This document shows, in pieces, positions 1 through 7,024 of a stretch of DNA of 8,856 bases; within the stretch, counting starts at the first letter, position 1; each line of letters opens with the position of its first letter. Under the pieces are notes generated by a model. That model had not been told where the DNA came from. It did no database searches and saw nothing but the letters and a program-made list of their open reading frames with translations. This DNA comes from Verrucomicrobia bacterium UBA1263 (GTDB lineage Bacteria; Verrucomicrobiota; Verrucomicrobiia; Limisphaerales; UBA1412). The DNA is taken from the NCBI GenBank assembly GCA_002308515.1, contig DBVN01000087.1, positions 1 through 8,856 of the forward strand, read 5' to 3'. The translations under genes were made by a program, and so were the position numbers.

Positions 1-1475
1 GTGTAGTTCGCGATACCTTTAGCGGTGTCGAACGGTGTGCTGATCGAAGAGCTGGCAGGATAATCATAAGTACCGATATTGGCGCTTGCCGTTGTGGCGG
101 CACCAGCGGTCAGATAGTCACCGCTCACCAGACCCGTGGCTGTCGCCTTGGTATAGCTGGAGGTCAGTGTCGTTCCATCATACACCTTGGTATCCTTGAG
201 CGTGATGGTCAACGGAGCCGCGGTGATGGCCTGATTCGCGTTGTAAATAACAGTGTAGTTGCTGATACCCATAGCGGTATTGAACGGAGTGCTGATGGTG
301 GAAGTAGCAGGATATGTATAGCTGCCCACATTGGCACTTGCTGTCGTGAACGCACCAGCGGTCAGATAGTCACCCGGCATCAAACCGGTCACTGTCGCTT
401 TGGCATAGCTGGAGGTCAACGGAGTTCCGTCATAGACCTTGGTATCATTGACTGTGATGACCAGAGCGGCCGGAGTGATATCCTGGGTCGCGGTATAGGT
501 CACACTGTAGTTATTGATGCCCATCGACGTATTGAACGGGGTGGTCATCGTGGAAGTGGTCGGATAAGTGTAGGTTCCGATATCTGAACCGGTGGTCGTG
601 AACGCGCCAGCGGTCAGATAGTCACCCGCGATCAAACCGGTGGCTGTCGCCTTGGTGTAATCGCTGACCAGCGGAGTTCCGTCATAAACCTTGGTGTCAA
701 CAACGTTGATGGTCAGAGGAGCCACATTGATCTTCTGATTGATGACGTAGGTCACAATGTAGTTGTTGATACCATAAGTGGTATTGAACGGAGTGGTGAT
801 CGTGGAGCTCACAGGATAGCTGTAGTTGCCCACATTGGCACTCGTCGTTGTGGCGGCACCAGCGGTCAGGGCATCACCCGGCATCAGACCGGAGGTTGTC
901 GCGATCGTATAGCTGGAGGTCAGCGGAGTTCCATCATAAGTCTTCGCGTCTGTAATGGTGATGGTCAACGGAGCCGCGGTGATCGTCTGATTGGCGATAT
1001 AAGTCACGGTGTAGTTACCAATACCCTTCACAGTCGCGAACGGTGTGCTGATCATGGAGCTTGTCGGATAAGTATAGCTGCCAATGTTCGCGCTCGCGGA
1101 TGTGAAAGCACCGGCGGTCAGAGAGTCACCACTGGCCAAACCCGTAACTTTCGCTATGGTATAAGGAGAAATCAGCGGAGTTCCATCATAGACCTTAGCT
1201 TCTGTGACCTCAATGGTCAGAGGAGCCGCGGTGATCTTTTGGGTCGCAACATAAGTTACAGTATAGTTGCTGATACCGTAAGCGGTCGCGAACGGTGTCG
1301 TGATACTGGAGCTTGTCGGATAAACGTATGTACCCACAACAGAGTCACCGGATGTGAAAACACCAGCAGTCAGGGAGTCACTGCCGACCAGACCCGTCGC
1401 TGTGGCGACGATGTAGCTGGAAACCAGCGGAGTTCCATCATAGACCTTAGTGGCATCAACGGTAATGGTCAGAGG
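1..1475 (-). repeat. Six tandem YDG-type repeats, 252 bp (84 codons) each
   Basis: Tandem repeat units within the surface protein gene occupy 1224-1475, 972-1223, 720-971, 468-719, 216-467 and 1-215 (last one cut by the window). The lysine codon of the K-V-Y-D-G motif begins at 1448, 1196, 944, 692, 440 and 188, a constant step of 252. The protein motif is KVYDGTPL in four units, KTYDGTPL in the third and KVYDGTTL in the sixth. Each unit also carries an approximate GD.LTAGA block, a YPTSS-like strand, a TPF.T block, a GI.NYTVTY block and an ITAAPLTI linker. This matches the YDG/MBG families of bacterial surface proteins, small beta-sandwich modules that build stalks. Units are similar but not identical at the DNA level. 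Confidence 0.93.
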
Positions 1476-2945
1476 TACCGCGTAAATATCGAATTCACCA
1501 TTAATGTAGATATAGTCCTTGCTCGGATCGAGTGTACCCAGGCTGGGCACCACAGGATAGTCTGTTCCGACCGGGCTTGCGATCGTCGCGGGCGTGGTCA
1601 GAGTCGGCTTGCCTGTGACTGTCGCGGTCACATCTGTGCCGTAAGGATCGAGCACTCTGTAGGACAGAATATTATCAGTGTAGTAAGGACGGTCTGTACC
1701 GATACCGATAACGGTCCATTCACCCAGCTGATAAGCACCGATATCATAACCAGTACCCGTTCCCTTGTTTGTGCGGGGACGTTTCATGGTGCGCTGGTCA
1801 CGAGTAGCGGCATCAGTCAGAGCCTGATTGTAGGCAGGACTGGCTTTGGTGATCGGTAATACTTTTGTACCATTCTTCTCGACTTCCATGGCTTCCACCA
1901 CTGTAGAGGCAGCAGCGAACAAGTTGCCGCCCGCGTTGGTGAAGGAACCATCCACGTCCGGAGCATAACCGGCCGCGGCTTTGATTTCACCAGAGTGTTC
2001 CACACTGCCGGTGAAAATCGTGTTCTTGATGCTCACATTACCGTTACCGGTAGAGATCGCACCGCCATAGCCATTACCACCGTAAGAGATACCGCCCGCG
2101 GAGGACATCTCAGTGTCACCGCCGTAAGCCGTATTGCTTGACATGGTCAGGAAGTTGATCGTCACAGTAGAACTGGAACCGGCACAGATAGCGCCACCAT
2201 AAGCGTGGGCACCCGCGCAGGAGGCCAGTTTCGGATTCTTACCGATACCGTCACCACCGCGAGCCTGGTTGCCATAGAATGTACTGTTATGGATGTTGCC
2301 GATACCATCAACATTGATAGCACCGCCACTGGCTGTTGTGGAAACCAGGTTACCTTCAGCAACCACACGGCCGGCCGCGCCTAACGCCTGGTTGGAGAAG
2401 AAGGAGGAATACTGTACTGTGATATTGCCTGATTTCGTTGAATAGATAGCACCACCGACAGCACCGACATCATTCGCGCCGGTCACATCAACGATGTTAT
2501 TCTCGAAATGACAACTATCAACCGTTACGTTACCTTTGCTGAAGATAGCCGCACCGCCGATCGTTGAATTGTCACTGCGGGTATAATCCGCAGTCAATTT
2601 CGTGTTTTGGATGGTGATTCCATTGAATTCCGCTGTTACTCCGGCATTTACCGCGAAACCAGCATACAAACCGCTGCCATCAATGATGGATGTGCCGTTT
2701 GTCGCACCGGAAATGGTTGTTCCGCTGGTGATTGCGGGTAATGACGCAGTCAGCTTGATTGTTGTATTAGCCGGAATGACGATATTGGCATCCCCGCTAC
2801 CGATAGCCGAACGCAACTCGGCCTCACTAGTGACTGTACCTGCCTGCGCGCTTACCACGACACCGGCAGTCAGAGTCACACCTGTCAACACGGACAGGAG
2901 CCCCTTCCAAGGGGTCTTTCTATTCGTTACGTAACTCATTGCCAT
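1..2945 (-). CDS. Large secreted beta-helix / YDG-repeat surface protein, N-terminal part (3' end outside window)
   Basis: The reading frame is open from the ATG at 2945 to the window edge (981 codons visible, C-terminus missing). Residues 1-35 look like a Sec signal peptide: a basic start (NRKTPWKG), a hydrophobic core, and an S-A-Q-A site before G36. Residues about 40-405 resemble a right-handed parallel beta-helix of the polymorphic-outer-membrane/pectate-lyase-like kind. GGA rungs fall at 130, 164, 207, 250 and 294, followed by N-rich turns such as FENN, FFSNQA and FYGNQA. The domain closes with ASPAYNQA (368-375) and YDIGAYQ (400-406), the hallmark of so-called choice-of-anchor Q proteins. 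Residues 407-490 look like a divergent MBG-like domain, then YDG repeats start at 491. It is probably exported and surface-exposed, perhaps an adhesin; no catalytic site is evident. ATG 2939 is an alternative start; neither start has a close Shine-Dalgarno sequence. Export and repeat identity are fairly sure, function is not known. Confidence 0.88.
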   Translation of the reverse strand, partial: MAMSYVTNRKTPWKGLLSVLTGVTLTAGVVVSAQAGTVTSEAELRSAIGSGDANIVIPANTTIKLTASLPAITSGTTISGATNGTSIIDGSGLYAGFAVNAGVTAEFNGITIQNTKLTADYTRSDNSTIGGAAIFSKGNVTVDSCHFENNIVDVTGANDVGAVGGAIYSTKSGNITVQYSSFFSNQALGAAGRVVAEGNLVSTTASGGAINVDGIGNIHNSTFYGNQARGGDGIGKNPKLASCAGAHAYGGAICAGSSSTVTINFLTMSSNTAYGGDTEMSSAGGISYGGNGYGGAISTGNGNVSIKNTIFTGSVEHSGEIKAAAGYAPDVDGSFTNAGGNLFAAASTVVEAMEVEKNGTKVLPITKASPAYNQALTDAATRDQRTMKRPRTNKGTGTGYDIGAYQLGEWTVIGIGTDRPYYTDNILSYRVLDPYGTDVTATVTGKPTLTTPATIASPVGTDYPVVPSLGTLDPSKDYIYINGEFDIYAVPLTITVDATKVYDGTPLVSSYIVATATGLVGSDSLTAGVFTSGDSVVGTYVYPTSSSITTPFATAYGISNYTVTYVATQKITAAPLTIEVTEAKVYDGTPLISPYTIAKVTGLASGDSLTAGAFTSASANIGSYTYPTSSMISTPFATVKGIGNYTVTYIANQTITAAPLTITITDAKTYDGTPLTSSYTIATTSGLMPGDALTAGAATTTSANVGNYSYPVSSTITTPFNTTYGINNYIVTYVINQKINVAPLTINVVDTKVYDGTPLVSDYTKATATGLIAGDYLTAGAFTTTGSDIGTYTYPTTSTMTTPFNTSMGINNYSVTYTATQDITPAALVITVNDTKVYDGTPLTSSYAKATVTGLMPGDYLTAGAFTTASANVGSYTYPATSTISTPFNTAMGISNYTVIYNANQAITAAPLTITLKDTKVYDGTTLTSSYTKATATGLVSGDYLTAGAATTASANIGTYDYPASSSISTPFDTAKGIANY

Positions 2946-2986
2946 AATGATAAATTCGATCTTAACTCATTGAAAACAAACCACCT
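2932..2986 (-). other. Duplicated start motif and start-stop minimal ORF before the surface gene
   Basis: The ten bases CAATGAGTTA (minus strand) occur twice, at 2963-2972 and 2932-2941. The downstream copy contains the alternative start ATG 2939 of the surface protein. The upstream copy has the better ribosome-binding context: AGGTGG at 2981-2986 lies ten bases before its ATG (2968-2970), but that frame reads only ATG AGT TAA. The true start at 2945 has no convincing Shine-Dalgarno sequence of its own. Ribosomes may load at the upstream site and reinitiate 23 bases later; this is inference. Confidence 0.45.
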
Positions 2987-3027
2987 GGAGAAAAATCTAA
3001 AAACAAAAATCTCCTCACGGCCTGCCT

Positions 3028-3048
3028 CAAGAGCTAGGCTCTCGCCCC
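3028..3048 (-). promoter_or_regulatory. Leader hairpin of the surface protein gene
   Basis: On the minus strand CGAGAGC, loop CTA and GCTCTTG form a seven-base-pair stem (one G-U pair) at 3028-3044, directly preceded by GGGG (3045-3048). An alternative pairing, GCCT with AGGC around CTC/GAG, would compete with it and lies upstream of U-rich tracts at 2991-3010. This could be a leader element or attenuator; no known riboswitch class is recognised. Confidence 0.3.
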
Positions 3049-3050
3049 AA

Positions 3051-3079
3051 AACCTAAAACAAAAGGTATTAGAAGTCAA
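3051..3079 (-). promoter_or_regulatory. Putative sigma-70 promoter of the surface protein gene
   Basis: On the minus strand, TTGACT (3074-3079, five of six to the -35 consensus) is followed after exactly 17 bases by TAGGTT (3051-3056, three of six to the -10 consensus). Transcription would start near 3043-3045, giving a leader of about 100 bases. The -35 and spacing are good, the -10 is weak. Confidence 0.4.
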
Positions 3080-3106
3080 GCCTATACTGGAATTTTCAAA
3101 AACTTT

Positions 3107-3129
3107 TGGAAAACTGTTGCCAACAGTTT
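3107..3129 (-). terminator. Probable intrinsic terminator after mnmG
   Basis: The inverted repeat AAACTGTTG / CAACAGTTT at 3111-3129 begins a few bases after the mnmG stop codon. Read on the minus strand it forms a seven- to eight-base-pair hairpin that runs into TTTT. The stem is A/T-heavy and the T tract short, so termination may be partial, which would let some mnmG transcripts continue into the surface protein gene. Confidence 0.5.
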
Positions 3130-3135
3130 ATTAGG

Positions 3136-5028
3136 CTATTCTGTCTTCCCCTTTTTCATCCAAACGGACAGCAGACTGACATCCGCCGGTGTCACCCCGG
3201 AAATACGGCTCGCCTGCCCTAATGTTTTGGGCTGAATGCTGATCAGCTTCTGACGGCCCTCGAAACTGAGACTGGGAATGGTATTGTAATCCAGCCAGTC
3301 CGGGATCTGTTTCTCTTCCAGACTCTGGAATTTCTGGATCTCTTCTTCCTGGCGGTGGATGTAACCTTCATATTTGATCCGCACTTCCACCTGTTCCAGG
3401 ACTTCCACCGGCAGAGAAAGATCGTTTTTGGGCAAACTCTGGTAGGTGATCTCCGGACGCTTCAGCAGCTGCGCCAGCGGGATCCCCCCCTCTTTCTCGG
3501 TATTCAGGCGACGCACTTCCGTCTCGATCTGTTCCATCTTGCTGCGGAACAGGCGGTAATTCCTCTCCGGCAAAAGGCCGATCTCATGTCCGATCTCCGA
3601 AAGTCGTTCATCCGCATTGTCTTGTCGCAAAAGCAAACGGTATTCCGCGCGCGAAGTGAACATCCGGTACGGCTCTTTAGTGCCCTTGGTGACCAGATCG
3701 TCTATCAATACCCCGATATAAGCCTGATCCCGGTGCAGAATGACAGGTTCCTTGCCTGCGACCTTCCGGGCGGCATTGATTCCAGCCATAAGTCCTTGAG
3801 CCGCAGCTTCTTCATAACCAGAAGTGCCATTCACCTGGCCGGCCAGATAGAGTCCTTCGCAGCATTTGGTCTCCAACGACGGCTGCAGCTGGGTCGGCTC
3901 AGCGTAATCGTACTCCACCGCGTAGGCCGGGCGCATCACTTCCGCGTGTTCACAGCCGATAATGGTGCGAACCATTTCCAGCTGGACTTCAAACGGCAGT
4001 GAGGTGGAAAAACCGTTGATATAGATCTCTTCTGTATTAGCTCCTTCCGGCTCCAGAAACAGTTGATGCTGATCTTTATCGGCGAATTTAACGATTTTAT
4101 CTTCAATAGATGGGCAATAACGTGGACCCACCCCCTCGATCACGCCGGCGTAAAGAGGCGATTTATGCAGATTGGCCTTGATGAGTTCCTTTGTCTGAAG
4201 GGTCGTATTAGTGATATAGCATGGGATCTGCTCCCCTACCCTGCTCAGAACGGATCCCGGCGGATAAGCAGGATCTCCGGAAGCCGCTTTTGCCCCGCCA
4301 GCCTGGTATTTTCCCGAAAAAACATCATCTTTCCAATAGGAAAACCAGGGGATCGGCTCCTCTCCGGGCTGGATGGTACACTTGGAAAAATCTATGGAAC
4401 GTCGGTTCAGACGGCAGGGAGTTCCTGTTTTCAGGCGGCCGAGCTTGAGACCGGCCTCGATCAGAGAGGAAGACAGCTCATTGGAGACATCATCCCCCAG
4501 CCTGCCTCCCTGGATCTGGTTCAAGCCGATGTGCATGAGCCCGCGCAGGAAAGTCCCAGCTGTAACAATAACGGTTTTCCCGTAAAAATCCATTTGCAAA
4601 GCCGTGTGGACCCCCACTGCCCTGTCTGATTCCAGGATCAAACCGGTGGTTTTCGCCTGTTTTAAATCCAGATTAGGTTCCCGTTCACAGACCCATTTGC
4701 ACAGAAATTGATACGCTTTTTTATCACACTGAGCGCGCGGAGCCCGCACAGAAGGACCTTTGCGCATGTTCAGCATACGGAATTGGATGGCGGACATATC
4801 GGTCATTTTGGCGATCTCACCGCCCATCGCGTCGATCTCACGCGCTAAATGCCCCTTTGCCAATCCGCCCATAGCCGGATTGCACGAAAGCTGTCCGATC
4901 GTGTCCAGATTCAAAGTCAGCAGCAATGTGCGCGCGCCCAAACGAGACGCCGCCAGTGCCGCTTCGATACCGGCATGACCCGCGCCAATCACAATGACAT
5001 CATATTCTATGGGAAATCTATTCGCCAT
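3136..5028 (-). CDS. mnmG: tRNA uridine-34 5-carboxymethylaminomethyl modification enzyme MnmG (GidA)
   Basis: MnmG is an FAD-dependent cytoplasmic enzyme that works with the GTPase MnmE, using methylenetetrahydrofolate, to place the carboxymethylaminomethyl group on wobble uridine 34 of several tRNAs. The 630-residue length is normal for the family. An N-terminal Rossmann FAD motif, VIGAGHAGIEAALAASRLG, spans residues 13-31. The signature SCNPAMGGLAKGH carries the redox cysteine C49. Further family blocks are RMLNMRKGPSVRAPRAQ, GTFLRGLMHIG, RLKTGTPCRL, YCPSIEDK (second conserved cysteine), LAGQVNGTSGYEEAAAQGL and FTSRAEYRLLLRQDNAD. The C-terminal MnmE/tRNA-binding domain ends with GQASRISGVTPADVSLL. 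All key motifs are intact. The ATG at 5028 is preceded immediately by AAGGA, too close for an ideal ribosome site, but the N-terminus aligns with the family. mnmE, rsmG and parAB, frequent neighbours elsewhere, are not in the window. Confidence 0.98.
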   Translation of the reverse strand: MANRFPIEYDVIVIGAGHAGIEAALAASRLGARTLLLTLNLDTIGQLSCNPAMGGLAKGHLAREIDAMGGEIAKMTDMSAIQFRMLNMRKGPSVRAPRAQCDKKAYQFLCKWVCEREPNLDLKQAKTTGLILESDRAVGVHTALQMDFYGKTVIVTAGTFLRGLMHIGLNQIQGGRLGDDVSNELSSSLIEAGLKLGRLKTGTPCRLNRRSIDFSKCTIQPGEEPIPWFSYWKDDVFSGKYQAGGAKAASGDPAYPPGSVLSRVGEQIPCYITNTTLQTKELIKANLHKSPLYAGVIEGVGPRYCPSIEDKIVKFADKDQHQLFLEPEGANTEEIYINGFSTSLPFEVQLEMVRTIIGCEHAEVMRPAYAVEYDYAEPTQLQPSLETKCCEGLYLAGQVNGTSGYEEAAAQGLMAGINAARKVAGKEPVILHRDQAYIGVLIDDLVTKGTKEPYRMFTSRAEYRLLLRQDNADERLSEIGHEIGLLPERNYRLFRSKMEQIETEVRRLNTEKEGGIPLAQLLKRPEITYQSLPKNDLSLPVEVLEQVEVRIKYEGYIHRQEEEIQKFQSLEEKQIPDWLDYNTIPSLSFEGRQKLISIQPKTLGQASRISGVTPADVSLLSVWMKKGKTE

Positions 5029-5099
5029 TCCTTATAGCCCCGCTAAATAATAAGAAGAAACCCGGCTCCTGTAAAGAAACGATTCAGACAAGACTACAA

Positions 5100-5128
5100 G
5101 TTATAGAAAAATGTTCTACGTGGAACAA
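5100..5128 (-). promoter_or_regulatory. Possible mnmG promoter overlapping parS site 1
   Basis: On the minus strand TTGTTC (5123-5128, three of six to -35) and TATAAC (5100-5105, five of six to -10) are 17 bases apart. Transcription would begin near 5093, giving a leader of about 65 bases for mnmG. The -10 is good and the -35 poor. The first parS-like palindrome lies inside this promoter, so bound ParB could affect it. Confidence 0.3.
5112..5127. other. parS: parS-like site 1 (one mismatch)
   Basis: TGTTCTACGTGGAACA differs at one base from the palindromic parS form TGTTCCACGTGGAACA known from Pseudomonas and related to the Bacillus TGTTTCACGTGAAACA. ParB dimers bind such sites to nucleate the chromosome segregation complex. 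The mismatch breaks the dyad in one arm, so binding may be weaker. Confidence 0.75.
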
Positions 5129-5156
5129 ATCAGAAACAATCTTTGGAGAGACCCGC

Positions 5157-5176
5157 ATTGTTCCACGTGGAACAAT
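5157..5176. other. parS: parS site 2 (perfect palindrome)
   Basis: The 16-base core TGTTCCACGTGGAACA at 5159-5174 is a perfect parS consensus. The dyad symmetry extends to 20 bases, from 5157 to 5176. Its centre is 47 bases from that of site 1. The sequence is too long and too exact to be a chance palindrome, and it is repeated exactly at site 3. Confidence 0.9.
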
Positions 5177-5342
5177 TTTTGCTCCTAAAAGGGGAGATTT
5201 TTATTTGAGAACACCATTTTTCGAGTGTCGCGATACCAGAAAACGATCAAAACGCGTTATAGGGCATTTTAGAGGGTTTTCTATTAAAATAGCCTTTGAA
5301 TAAGTTTTCATTATGTTTAATGTTTATCTATAATTATTGATT

Positions 5343-5360
5343 TTGTTCCACGTGGAACAA
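5343..5360. other. parS: parS site 3 (perfect palindrome)
   Basis: The same 16-base core TGTTCCACGTGGAACA is at 5344-5359, symmetric over 18 bases. Its centre is 185 bases from that of site 2. It abuts the T tract of the pgi terminator, so the centromere cluster is shielded from pgi transcription. Confidence 0.9.
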
Positions 5361-5361
5361 T

Positions 5362-5386
5362 AAAAAAGCCCCGGCGATCCGGGGCT
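5362..5386 (-). terminator. Rho-independent terminator of pgi
   Basis: On the minus strand AGCCCCGG, loop ATCG and CCGGGGCT form a perfect eight-base-pair GC-rich stem (5367-5386), followed by a run of six T (5362-5367, the last base shared with the stem). It lies about 20 bases after the pgi stop codon. This is a textbook intrinsic terminator. Confidence 0.95.
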
Positions 5387-5405
5387 CGGTTTTCAAAAAG
5401 GAACC

Positions 5406-7019
5406 TTAGCAGACGATCTGATAAGCTGCCTTCGTGGGATCCGGGTTGAAGGTTTTCTCCACATAGCGGTCCGCGTTCCCGGCCAGATGCTCGCACAGCT
5501 TGAAGATGGTTTCCACATCTTCCTCGCAGCCGATGGCCTTGGCGATCTGTTCGGCGGTTTTGGCTTTCTTCGGATCGGGTTTGCTGACTTTGTTGGCGAT
5601 CAGGTAAGCCTGGACTTTCGCTTTCAGCTTCAGGATCTCGTTCGCGGCTTTCTTGCCGGCTTCCACACCGGGCTGATGGTACGCGTTGATGTTGATCAGC
5701 GAAGCGTAGAATCCCACCGCGCGTTCATAAAGAGCGATCAGAACTCCGACCTCGAAAGGGGAGACGTCGTTGATCGTGATCGTGATGGATTCGCGGCCGC
5801 TCTCGAAAAGCGCCTGGCGTGTGCCCAGCAGGAATCCCTGTAAATAGTCGCCGGAACAAACGCCCGGTTCCACGGGAATGCTGGTCGTCTCACGGTCTTT
5901 TTTCACTTCGATGAACGTCACAAAGAAATTGTTGAGACCATCCCTCAGCTGCTGCACAAACGCGTGCTGATCGGTGCTGCCTTTGTTGCCGTACACCGCG
6001 ATCCCTTGATGGACTTCTTTGCCGTCCAGATCCAGCGCTTTGCCCAGTGATTCCATGATCAGCTGCTGCAAGTATCTGGAAAACAGCTCTAAACGATCTT
6101 TGTAGGGGAGAATGACCATATCTTTGGAGCCTTTGCCCTCACCGGCATAATACCACATCAGGGCCAGACGCATGGCCGGATTATCCAAAGAGGGGAGGCG
6201 GGTGATCTCGTCGCAGGACTCCGCGCCGCTCAGGAAATCCTCAATGTCGATCCCCTGCAGAGCAGCCACCAGCAGTCCGACCGCGGAGGTCTCACTGGTG
6301 CGGCCTCCGACCCAGTCCCACATCGGGAAGGTCTCGACCCAAAACTCGGCGATCTCGCTCAGCGCGCTGCCAGTCATCGTCACGGCCACGGCATGATCTT
6401 CAAAACAAAGTCCGCGCTTTTCATAAGCGGCCTTGGCTTCCAGCATTCCGTTGCGGGTCTCTTTGGTGCCGCCGGATTTGGATACCACAACGCAGAGGGT
6501 CACATCCAGATCGTCACCGATCTCGGCCAGTGTCTTGTCCATGCCGTCCGGGTCGGTATTGTCAAAGAAATAGATCCGCATCTGATCTGTGGAGGGATTT
6601 CCCAAAGCACGGGCAACAAACTGAGGACCCAGCGCCGAACCGCCGATACCAATCAAAAGTATGTTTTCAAAAGGACCGCCCGCGCCTTCGATCTCGCCGT
6701 CATGCACGTCATCCGCAAATTCCAGGATCTTGTCCAGAGTTTCTTTGATTTCTTTCTTTAAATCCTCATTGGGAGCCAGTTCCGCATTCCTCAGCCAGTA
6801 ATGACCGACCATGCGTTTTTCATCCGGATTGGCAATTTTGCCTTTTTCCAGTTTGGACATATCGTCAAATGCCTTGTCTATCAAGGATTTGTTCTTTTTA
6901 AAGAAGTTTTCCGGAAAATTCATCCGGCTGATGTCCAGGCTCAGGCCCAGCTCAGGATATTCTGTGTAGTATTTCTGGAATCGTTCCCAGAGTTTTTGCT
7001 TATTGTATGAACTTTTCAT
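5406..7019 (-). CDS. pgi: Glucose-6-phosphate isomerase
   Basis: This enzyme interconverts glucose 6-phosphate and fructose 6-phosphate in the cytoplasm, in glycolysis and gluconeogenesis. It also supplies the fructose 6-phosphate from which amino sugars for peptidoglycan and lipid A are made. The 537-residue protein shows IGIGGSALGPQ (123-133), the phosphate-binding SKSGGTKE (180-187), WVGGRTSETSAVG (236-248), MESLGK with the expected catalytic glutamate E323, GNKGSTDQHAF with the expected histidine H352, and EAGKKAAN with the expected active-site lysine (K456/K457). The C-terminal tail of about 60 residues (AEQIAKAIGCEEDVETIFKL and onward) resembles the extension of cyanobacterial-type isomerases rather than the enteric form. 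The ATG at 7019 has GGAG ten bases upstream. It stands alone, divergent from lpxI, with its own terminator. Confidence 0.97.
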   Translation of the reverse strand: MKSSYNKQKLWERFQKYYTEYPELGLSLDISRMNFPENFFKKNKSLIDKAFDDMSKLEKGKIANPDEKRMVGHYWLRNAELAPNEDLKKEIKETLDKILEFADDVHDGEIEGAGGPFENILLIGIGGSALGPQFVARALGNPSTDQMRIYFFDNTDPDGMDKTLAEIGDDLDVTLCVVVSKSGGTKETRNGMLEAKAAYEKRGLCFEDHAVAVTMTGSALSEIAEFWVETFPMWDWVGGRTSETSAVGLLVAALQGIDIEDFLSGAESCDEITRLPSLDNPAMRLALMWYYAGEGKGSKDMVILPYKDRLELFSRYLQQLIMESLGKALDLDGKEVHQGIAVYGNKGSTDQHAFVQQLRDGLNNFFVTFIEVKKDRETTSIPVEPGVCSGDYLQGFLLGTRQALFESGRESITITINDVSPFEVGVLIALYERAVGFYASLININAYHQPGVEAGKKAANEILKLKAKVQAYLIANKVSKPDPKKAKTAEQIAKAIGCEEDVETIFKLCEHLAGNADRYVEKTFNPDPTKAAYQIVC

Positions 7020-7024
7020 CGTTT

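Larger units (their letters stand above)
5029..5405. other. Gene-poor spacer between pgi and mnmG, parS-bearing
   Basis: This spacer has no convincing gene. It holds three parS-type palindromes, the pgi terminator, a possible mnmG promoter and an AT-rich stretch (about 5270-5345). No close match to the DnaA box TTATNCACA was seen by eye. A 32-codon frame with a TTG start (5205-5303, plus strand) follows GGGGAG by eight bases, but it has no recognisable family resemblance and is treated only as a possibility. Confidence 0.7.

Noticed and set aside
1..1475. CRISPR-like or intergenic tandem repeat array
   Set aside because: The 252-base period is in phase with one open frame and encodes the YDG protein module; there are no short repeats with unique spacers.
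1239..1859. Plus-strand open frame of 206 codons
   Set aside because: It is antisense to the YDG repeats and MBG-like segment; its Cys/Arg-rich product has no family resemblance and the minus frame has clear domain motifs.
1817..2368. Two minus-strand open frames of 62 and 68 codons inside the surface gene (1817-2005 and 2162-2368)
   Set aside because: They are out of phase with the long frame that carries the GGA rungs and YDG repeats and stays open throughout.
2602..2934. Plus-strand open frame of 110 codons
   Set aside because: It lies opposite the signal peptide and first beta-helix strands of the surface gene; its hydrophobic product is the complement of a Thr/Ser/Ala-rich sequence.
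3355..4629. Plus-strand open frames of 215 and 188 codons opposite mnmG
   Set aside because: They are complementary-strand shadows of a highly conserved gene with all MnmG motifs in the minus frame.
5182..5203. Plus-strand CTCC / GGAG hairpin followed by five T
   Set aside because: The stem has only four base pairs and no plus-strand gene precedes it, so it is not called a terminator.
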